NCBI GenBank assembly: GCA_016937725.1
Contig: JAFGVZ010000107.1
Coordinates: forward strand, 1 to 10,461
Direction: 5' to 3'
DNA: 10,461 nt
Source of the DNA: Paracoccaceae bacterium
Lineage (GTDB): Bacteria > Pseudomonadota > Alphaproteobacteria > Rhodobacterales > Rhodobacteraceae
This document shows positions 6,159 to 10,461 of the stretch, piece after piece (within the stretch, counting starts at the first letter, position 1; each line of letters starts with the position of its first letter). Below the pieces are notes generated by a model that did no database searches, was not told the DNA's origin, and saw nothing but the letters and a program-made list of their open reading frames with translations. Position numbers and translations under genes: made by a program.

Positions 6159-7193
6159 ATGGCACAGGCTCAGTTACAGATTGATTTGCGCGCGCTTGCC
6201 GCCAATTGGCAGGCGCTGGATGCGAAAACCTCGGTCGAAACCGCGGCGACCGTCAAGGCCAATGGCTATGGTCTGGGCGCGGGGCGCGTGGCGCGCGCGC
6301 TGGCAGAGGCAGGCGCGCGGCGCTTCTTCGTGGCGGTGGCCGAAGAAGGGGAAGCCGTGCGCGCAGCCCTTGGCCCGGACCTGCCCATCCATGTCTATGG
6401 CGGGCATATGGCGGGGGATGCGGATGTCATCCGGGATGCCGGGCTGATCCCGATGCTCAATTCGGTCGAGCAATTGACCCGTCATTTCGAAGCCCTGCCC
6501 GGCCACCCTTTCGGCATTCAGCTGGACACTGGCATGAACCGGCTGGGGATGGAGCCGGGAGAATGGGCGTCGGTGGCCGAAATTGCGCTCGCGCAAGGGC
6601 CGGTGCTTATCATGTCGCATCTGGCCTGCGCCGATGAGCCGGACCATGCGATGAACGCGCAGCAATTGAAGACCTTCCGCGAGCTGACCGATGGCGCGGG
6701 CGTTCCGCGCTCGCTATCGGCGACGGGCGGGGTGCTGTTGGGGCGCGACTATCATTTTGACCTGACACGGCCGGGGATCGGCCTCTATGGTGGCATGCCC
6801 TTTGCGGAGGCGCGCCCGGTCGTGCGCCTGTCGATCCCGGTGATCCAGACGCGCATCGTGCAGGCGGGCGAAAGCGTGGGCTATGGCAACAGCTTCGTGG
6901 CCGAATGCGACATGCGCGTGGCAACGATTGCGGCGGGGTATGCCGATGGCATCCAGCGCGCGCTGTCGGGCAAAGCCACGCTTTGGGCAGGCGACACCCC
7001 CTGCCCGCTTCTGGGCCGCGTGTCGATGGATTTGCTGACGATTGATGTAAGCCGCGTTGACGGTCCGGTCGAGGCGCTGGACCTGCTGGGCCCGCATCAG
7101 GGAGTGGATGCCTTGGCCAATGTGATTGGCACAATCGGGTATGAGGTGCTGACGGGGCTGGGGCAGCGGTATAAGCGGGTTTATTCGGAGTAG
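6159..7193 (+). CDS. alr: Alanine racemase Alr
   Basis: Alr interconverts L- and D-alanine with pyridoxal phosphate, supplying D-alanine for peptidoglycan. The 344-residue protein has the PLP Schiff-base lysine Lys33 in TVKANGYGLG and the second catalytic base Tyr242 in SVGYGNSF, at the start of the C-terminal beta domain. LDTGMNRLGM (122-131), MSHLACAD, RPGIGLYG, AAGYADG and RVSMDLL are also family motifs. AAGGGG lies 5 bases before the ATG. The gene follows rsmA by 31 bases, so it is probably transcribed with pdxA and rsmA; pdxA makes the cofactor that Alr uses. After the stop, the 104-base gap before the convergent lolD holds only a weak 5-bp inverted repeat (GCGGA 7212-7216, TCCGC 7228-7232) and no clear terminator. 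Confidence 0.96.
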   Translation: MAQAQLQIDLRALAANWQALDAKTSVETAATVKANGYGLGAGRVARALAEAGARRFFVAVAEEGEAVRAALGPDLPIHVYGGHMAGDADVIRDAGLIPMLNSVEQLTRHFEALPGHPFGIQLDTGMNRLGMEPGEWASVAEIALAQGPVLIMSHLACADEPDHAMNAQQLKTFRELTDGAGVPRSLSATGGVLLGRDYHFDLTRPGIGLYGGMPFAEARPVVRLSIPVIQTRIVQAGESVGYGNSFVAECDMRVATIAAGYADGIQRALSGKATLWAGDTPCPLLGRVSMDLLTIDVSRVDGPVEALDLLGPHQGVDALANVIGTIGYEVLTGLGQRYKRVYSE

Positions 7194-7297
7194 ATAAATC
7201 TTGCCAGTCCCGCGGAAGGCGCGACTATCCGCTGCCAAAAGACAGGCGCGGGCTATCGTTTATATTGATGGGGCTATGCTGCCGGGGCGAGAGGTCC

Positions 7298-7978
7298 TCA
7301 CGCCACCACCCGGCCCTCTTCCAACCGCAACACCCGGTCCATGCGTTTGGCAAGGTCCAGATTATGAGTGGCAATCAGCGCCGATAGCCCGGTTTCGCGC
7401 ACCAGATCCATCAGCGCGCCGAACACTTGGTCAGAGGTGGTCGGGTCCAGGTTGCCCGTGGGTTCATCCGCCAAAAGCAGCCCCGGCGCATTCGCCAGCG
7501 CGCGGCAGAACGCCACGCGCTGCTGCTCGCCGCCAGAAAGCGCCGCTGGCCGATGGTCGGCGCGTTTGGCCACGCCCACGCGGTCCAAAAGCATCCGCGC
7601 ATGGTCGCGGGCCTGCGCGGCATTGACCCCATTTGCCAGTTGCGGCAGCACGATGTTTTCCAGCGCCGAGAATTCCGGGAGCAAGTGGTGGAACTGGTAG
7701 ATGAAACCGATCTGCCCGCGCCGCGCCGTCGTGCGCGCATCATCGCCCAAGCGGGTCATATTGGTGCCATCGACCAGCACATCGCCAGCATCGGGTGTGT
7801 CGAGTAGCCCCGCAATGTGCAGAAGCGTCGATTTCCCGGCCCCGGAGGGGGCAACAAGTGCCACAACCTCGCCCCGGTCGAGCGTGACCGAAACGTCACG
7901 CAGCACGCGCACTTCGCCGGGTTTTCCGGCGTTATAGGTCTTGCAGATACCGCTCAGAACAAGGGCCTGATCATTCAT
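7298..7978 (-). CDS. lolD: Lipoprotein-releasing ABC transporter ATPase LolD
   Basis: LolD powers extraction of outer-membrane-destined lipoproteins from the inner membrane onto LolA. The 226-residue protein has all ABC signatures: Walker A APSGAGKST (43-51, with Ala in place of the usual first Gly), Q-loop Gln95 in YQFHHLLPEFSALEN, signature LSGGEQQR (147-154), Walker B LLLADEP (167-173), D-loop GNLD and switch His205. The ATG at 7978 lies inside the end of the permease gene (8-base overlap, ATGAATGA), indicating translational coupling. It is cytoplasmic and peripheral to the membrane, binding the permease's coupling helices. Confidence 0.93.
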   Translation of the reverse strand: MNDQALVLSGICKTYNAGKPGEVRVLRDVSVTLDRGEVVALVAPSGAGKSTLLHIAGLLDTPDAGDVLVDGTNMTRLGDDARTTARRGQIGFIYQFHHLLPEFSALENIVLPQLANGVNAAQARDHARMLLDRVGVAKRADHRPAALSGGEQQRVAFCRALANAPGLLLADEPTGNLDPTTSDQVFGALMDLVRETGLSALIATHNLDLAKRMDRVLRLEEGRVVA

Positions 7979-9257
7979 AACGCAGCGCCTCTACCGGGTT
8001 CATGCGGGCGGCACGGCGCGCCGGGAAGATCGTCACGATAAATGACAGCGACAGCGACAGCGCGACAGATTTCACCACATCTTCCAGCCGCAATTCGGCG
8101 GGCAATGCATAGATTCCGCGAATGGCCGGGTCCCAGACCCCGCCGCCGGAAGCATAGTTCACGAAGCTGAAAATCGGGTCAATGTAGATCACGAACAGGC
8201 ACCCAAGAACGACGCCTGCGAGCGTGCCCAAAAGCCCGATGCTGGCCCCGCAAATGAAGAACACCCGCAGCACAGACCCTTCGGTCAGCCCCATCGTGCG
8301 CAGAATGCCGATGTCGCGGCCCTTGTTTTTCACCAGCATGATCAGGCCAGAAATGATGTTCATCGCCGCGATCAGCACAAGGATCGACAGGATCACGAAC
8401 ATCACGTTATCCTCGACCTCTAGCGCGCGCAGGAAAGACCCGGCAGAGTCGCGCCATGTCCAGAGAATGGCGCGCTCTCCGCCTGCGCGCAAAAGCTGCG
8501 TGCGCAAGGCGTCGATTTCGTCTGGGTTCTCGACCATCACCTCCATCTCGTCGGCAACGCCATCGCGGTTGAAATAGGTCTGCGCTTCGTCAAACGGAAG
8601 ATAAGCGCGGGTGCGGTCAATGTCGTAGCGCCCGGCACTGAAGATATAGACCACCTCGTAGGCCGAGATGCGCGGGCTGGTGCCAAAGGCGGTGCGCACG
8701 CCGTCGGGCGAAATCAGGCGGATGCTGTCCCCCACCATCAGCCCCAATTCGCGCGCCACGCCAGAGCCGATGGCGATACCTTCGCTAAACCTGCCAATAT
8801 CTCCTTCGGATGTGTCGGGATTGGCGATGCGCGGAATTGTCATCAGGTTTTCCGGGCTGATACCAAATACTTCCACCCCGGAATTGCGTCCATTGGCAGA
8901 GGCCATGACCTGCCCCTTCACCAAGGGGGCGACGCGGGTCACACCGGGAATGGCGGCAAGGCGTTCGGCAAGCTCGTCATAATCTTCGATCACGCGACTG
9001 GTGCGGCCAGCCTCATCCACCCGCACGGCAGAATAGAGCGTGACATGGGCATTTGCCCCCAAGATCGTGTCCACGAATTCGGCGCGAAATCCGGACCGCA
9101 CCGCCAAGACAGCAATCAGCGCAAACACCGCCAGCGTGATCCCGACAAACGAGATGAGTGTCATCACGCTGACCCCGCCTTCGGCGCGGCGCGCCCGCAG
9201 GTAGCGCCAAGCGATCATCCACTCGAACGGGGCAAAAGGCGGCGTGCTATGGCGCAT
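7971..9257 (-). CDS. lolC: Lipoprotein-releasing ABC transporter permease (LolC/LolE family)
   Basis: This 428-residue inner-membrane protein has the LolC/E topology. The N-terminal amphipathic EWMIAWRYLRARR (12-24) leads into TM1 (about 32-56). A large periplasmic domain (about 57-284) is followed by TM2 (285-309), TM3 (333-359) and TM4 (395-412). The cytoplasmic loop KNKGRDIGILRTMG after TM2 is the LolD-contacting region, and the ending ARMNPVEALRYE is typical of the family. Only one permease gene accompanies lolD, as in alphaproteobacteria where a single LolF-type subunit probably forms a homodimer, so the C-versus-E label is arbitrary. The start at 9257 is preferred over an in-frame ATG at 9374, whose extra 39 residues are not family-like; the ribosome-binding site (AGAG) is weak. 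Confidence 0.92.
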   Translation of the reverse strand: MRHSTPPFAPFEWMIAWRYLRARRAEGGVSVMTLISFVGITLAVFALIAVLAVRSGFRAEFVDTILGANAHVTLYSAVRVDEAGRTSRVIEDYDELAERLAAIPGVTRVAPLVKGQVMASANGRNSGVEVFGISPENLMTIPRIANPDTSEGDIGRFSEGIAIGSGVARELGLMVGDSIRLISPDGVRTAFGTSPRISAYEVVYIFSAGRYDIDRTRAYLPFDEAQTYFNRDGVADEMEVMVENPDEIDALRTQLLRAGGERAILWTWRDSAGSFLRALEVEDNVMFVILSILVLIAAMNIISGLIMLVKNKGRDIGILRTMGLTEGSVLRVFFICGASIGLLGTLAGVVLGCLFVIYIDPIFSFVNYASGGGVWDPAIRGIYALPAELRLEDVVKSVALSLSLSFIVTIFPARRAARMNPVEALRYE

Positions 9258-9407
9258 CGGCAAGCTCTGATTTGGCGTAAATAGGTCCCATATCCGACTG
9301 TCTAGCCCCTGCCTGCCATAAGCGCAAAGCCAAAGCGGCGCGTTAGGCTTGATCTTTAGGGCATTCCCGGTCACGCTTTCGCAACCCCAACACAGAAAGA
9401 GGCTTGG
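9258..9407. other. Divergent intergenic region between lolC and a methyltransferase gene
   Basis: This 150-base gap must hold the start signals of both flanking genes. On the lolC side the minus strand has TAGACA and TATTTA 15 bases apart, a poor promoter match. On the other side AGAGG (9398-9402) is a good ribosome-binding site for the methyltransferase. A 5-bp inverted repeat (AAGCC 9327-9331, GGCTT 9346-9350) is present but weak. I see no CtrA-type site, tRNA or small gene. Confidence 0.4.
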
Positions 9408-10313
9408 ATGAAGTCTTATTTGCGCGGCGACCGCGACTTGCGCAGTATCGCCTCTGAATTGTCCGGTATTTATACCCGGCAGACCCGCGACATTCCCGGC
9501 AATGTTCGCTACGCGTTAGAACAACAGCGCGACATGGTTGCGGCCATAGAGGAGTTGCGCGGTGCACCGCTGGTGGATTGCGATGTGCTGGAATTGGGTG
9601 CCGGTCAGACACGGTTGTTCCTGATGACCACGGCGCTGACCAATCGTGCGATTGGTCTGGATCTGGAGCCGACACCGGACCATCTGGGCTTGGCAGACAT
9701 TTGGCGCATCTGGCGGCAGAACGGGGCGTTGCGCGCGATCAAAACCCTGGGCCGTTATGCTTTGGGCATAGACCGCAAAACCCGTGCGGAACTTGCCCGG
9801 CAATTGGGGGTGCGGCCCGCGCAATTGAAAACACAGATCGTCGCGGGCGACGCCTTGGCGATGCCCTTCGCGGATGCCAGTTTCGATGCCGTCGTCTCGA
9901 CCTCTGTGTTCGAGCATTTGCCCGACCCCGCCCAAGCGGCCGCAGAGGTGGCGCGCGTTCTGCGCCCCGGCGGCGTGGCGCATATGATTACCCATCTTTA
10001 TACCAGCCATACCGGCGCGCATGACATGCGCCTGTTCGTCGACCCGAAAGCCTTGCCGCCTTGGCCGCATCTGCGCGACGCCACGCGCGGACTGGTGCAA
10101 CCCAATTCCTACCTGAACGAGTGGCGGCTTGCGCAATATCGGCGCGGCTTTGAAGACCATTGGCCCGGCCATACCGATTTTCTGGGCGTGGAAGACCACC
10201 CGTCGCAAGCCGATCTGGACGCGTTGCGCGCAAAGGGCGAATTGCAGGAGTATAACGACGAGGAGTTGCGCGCCTCTGTTTTGGTGACAAGCTGGCGCAA
10301 GCCGGGCGGCTAA
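9408..10313 (+). CDS. Class I SAM-dependent methyltransferase, substrate unknown
   Basis: The 301-residue protein is a Methyltransf_11-type Rossmann methyltransferase. Motif I is VLELGAGQTR (60-69), with Thr where the third glycine of GxGxG would be. The acidic residue ending beta-2 is Asp85 in GLDLE, followed by GDALAMPF (147-154), then SFDAVVSTSVFEHLPDP (158-174) and VLRPGGVAHMI (184-194). Between beta-2 and the GDA motif about 60 residues intervene, longer than in the minimal fold, rich in Arg, Leu and Trp and probably a helical cap. No signal peptide or membrane segment is evident. AGAGG precedes the ATG by 5 bases. The neighbours (lipoprotein export, a serine hydrolase) do not reveal the substrate; sugars, lipids or small metabolites are all possible. 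Confidence 0.85.
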   Translation: MKSYLRGDRDLRSIASELSGIYTRQTRDIPGNVRYALEQQRDMVAAIEELRGAPLVDCDVLELGAGQTRLFLMTTALTNRAIGLDLEPTPDHLGLADIWRIWRQNGALRAIKTLGRYALGIDRKTRAELARQLGVRPAQLKTQIVAGDALAMPFADASFDAVVSTSVFEHLPDPAQAAAEVARVLRPGGVAHMITHLYTSHTGAHDMRLFVDPKALPPWPHLRDATRGLVQPNSYLNEWRLAQYRRGFEDHWPGHTDFLGVEDHPSQADLDALRAKGELQEYNDEELRASVLVTSWRKPGG

Positions 10314-10322
10314 AGGGGCGGC

Positions 10323-10461
10323 TTAGTAACCCAGCGCCTCGTAGGTCCAGCCCGTATCTGCATCCGCCTGCGCGGCCAGAAAAACGGCAAGCGAGCCGCT
10401 ATCGCGGTCCAGCCGGATATCGGCGGAAAAGCCAAGGTCCCCGCCGGAATGGCCAACCAGA
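10323..10461 (-). CDS. C-terminal fragment of a probable beta-lactamase-family serine hydrolase
   Basis: An open frame enters from the right edge and ends at TAA (10323-10325), giving 45 codons. It begins LVGHSGGDLGFSADIRLDRD. The GHSGG segment followed by a Gly-Phe-Ser beta-strand resembles the third active-site motif (HxG) of class-C beta-lactamase-like proteins (PF00144), which include esterases and DD-peptidases. The Ser-x-x-Lys nucleophile motif would lie outside the window, so activity cannot be judged. The stop is 9 bases from the stop of the convergent methyltransferase. Confidence 0.6.
   Translation of the reverse strand, partial: LVGHSGGDLGFSADIRLDRDSGSLAVFLAAQADADTGWTYEALGY

Noticed and set aside
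7194..7297. Possible terminator or small gene between alr and lolD
   Set aside because: Only a 5-bp inverted repeat with an 11-base loop and a short palindrome at the lolD stop (7287-7303) are present; no U-run and no plausible small coding frame.
10304..10323. Direct repeat GGGCGGCT, 12 bases apart, at the methyltransferase stop
   Set aside because: Short, GC-rich and partly coding; no sign of a larger repeat or attachment site.
1..10461. Mobile element, prophage, defence or CRISPR system
   Set aside because: All complete genes except the methyltransferase are conserved housekeeping or cell-cycle genes; no transposase, integrase, spacer-repeat array or defence domain was seen.

Overview
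The window is a GC-rich chromosomal segment that looks like an alphaproteobacterium of the order Rhodobacterales (Rhodobacteraceae). The evidence is a CtrA cell-cycle regulator next to a SciP/DUF1153 gene, a single LolC/E-type permease paired with LolD, and protein sequences typical of that family throughout. I see no insertion sequence, prophage, CRISPR array, tRNA or rRNA. Both ends are cut inside genes.

Layout. Positions 1-2973 carry three minus-strand genes, transcribed in the order sciP, ctrA, ligA; ligA loses its C-terminus at the left edge. A divergent promoter region (2974-3107) separates them from a plus-strand series: mnmA, then, after two tandem hairpins and a possible dispersed element, the tight group pdxA-rsmA-alr ending at 7193. 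Positions 7298-9257 hold a minus-strand lipoprotein-export pair (lolC then lolD, overlapping by 8 bases), convergent with alr. A second divergent gap (9258-9407) leads to a plus-strand SAM-dependent methyltransferase of unknown substrate. Its stop lies 9 bases from the stop of a convergent minus-strand gene, seen only as the last 45 codons and probably a class-C beta-lactamase-like serine hydrolase.

How the genes fit together. ctrA encodes a response regulator and sciP a small protein that in Caulobacter blocks CtrA-dependent transcription, so this is a regulator and its antagonist side by side. The leaders of both genes hold a near-consensus CtrA site (TTAA-N7-TTAA with one mismatch). The two sites share the longer pattern AACCTnnnnTTAAC in the same orientation, and each leader also holds one GANTC site of the type methylated by CcrM. 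This reads as a compact autoregulatory module and is the most interesting part of the window. ligA follows ctrA after 78 bases, and a 9-bp inverted repeat there covers the ligA ribosome-binding site. The plus-strand genes are housekeeping: tRNA 2-thiolation (mnmA), pyridoxal phosphate synthesis (pdxA), 16S rRNA dimethylation (rsmA) and a PLP-dependent cell-wall enzyme (alr).

I found no clear new enzymatic or defence system. The value of the window is in its regulatory architecture.
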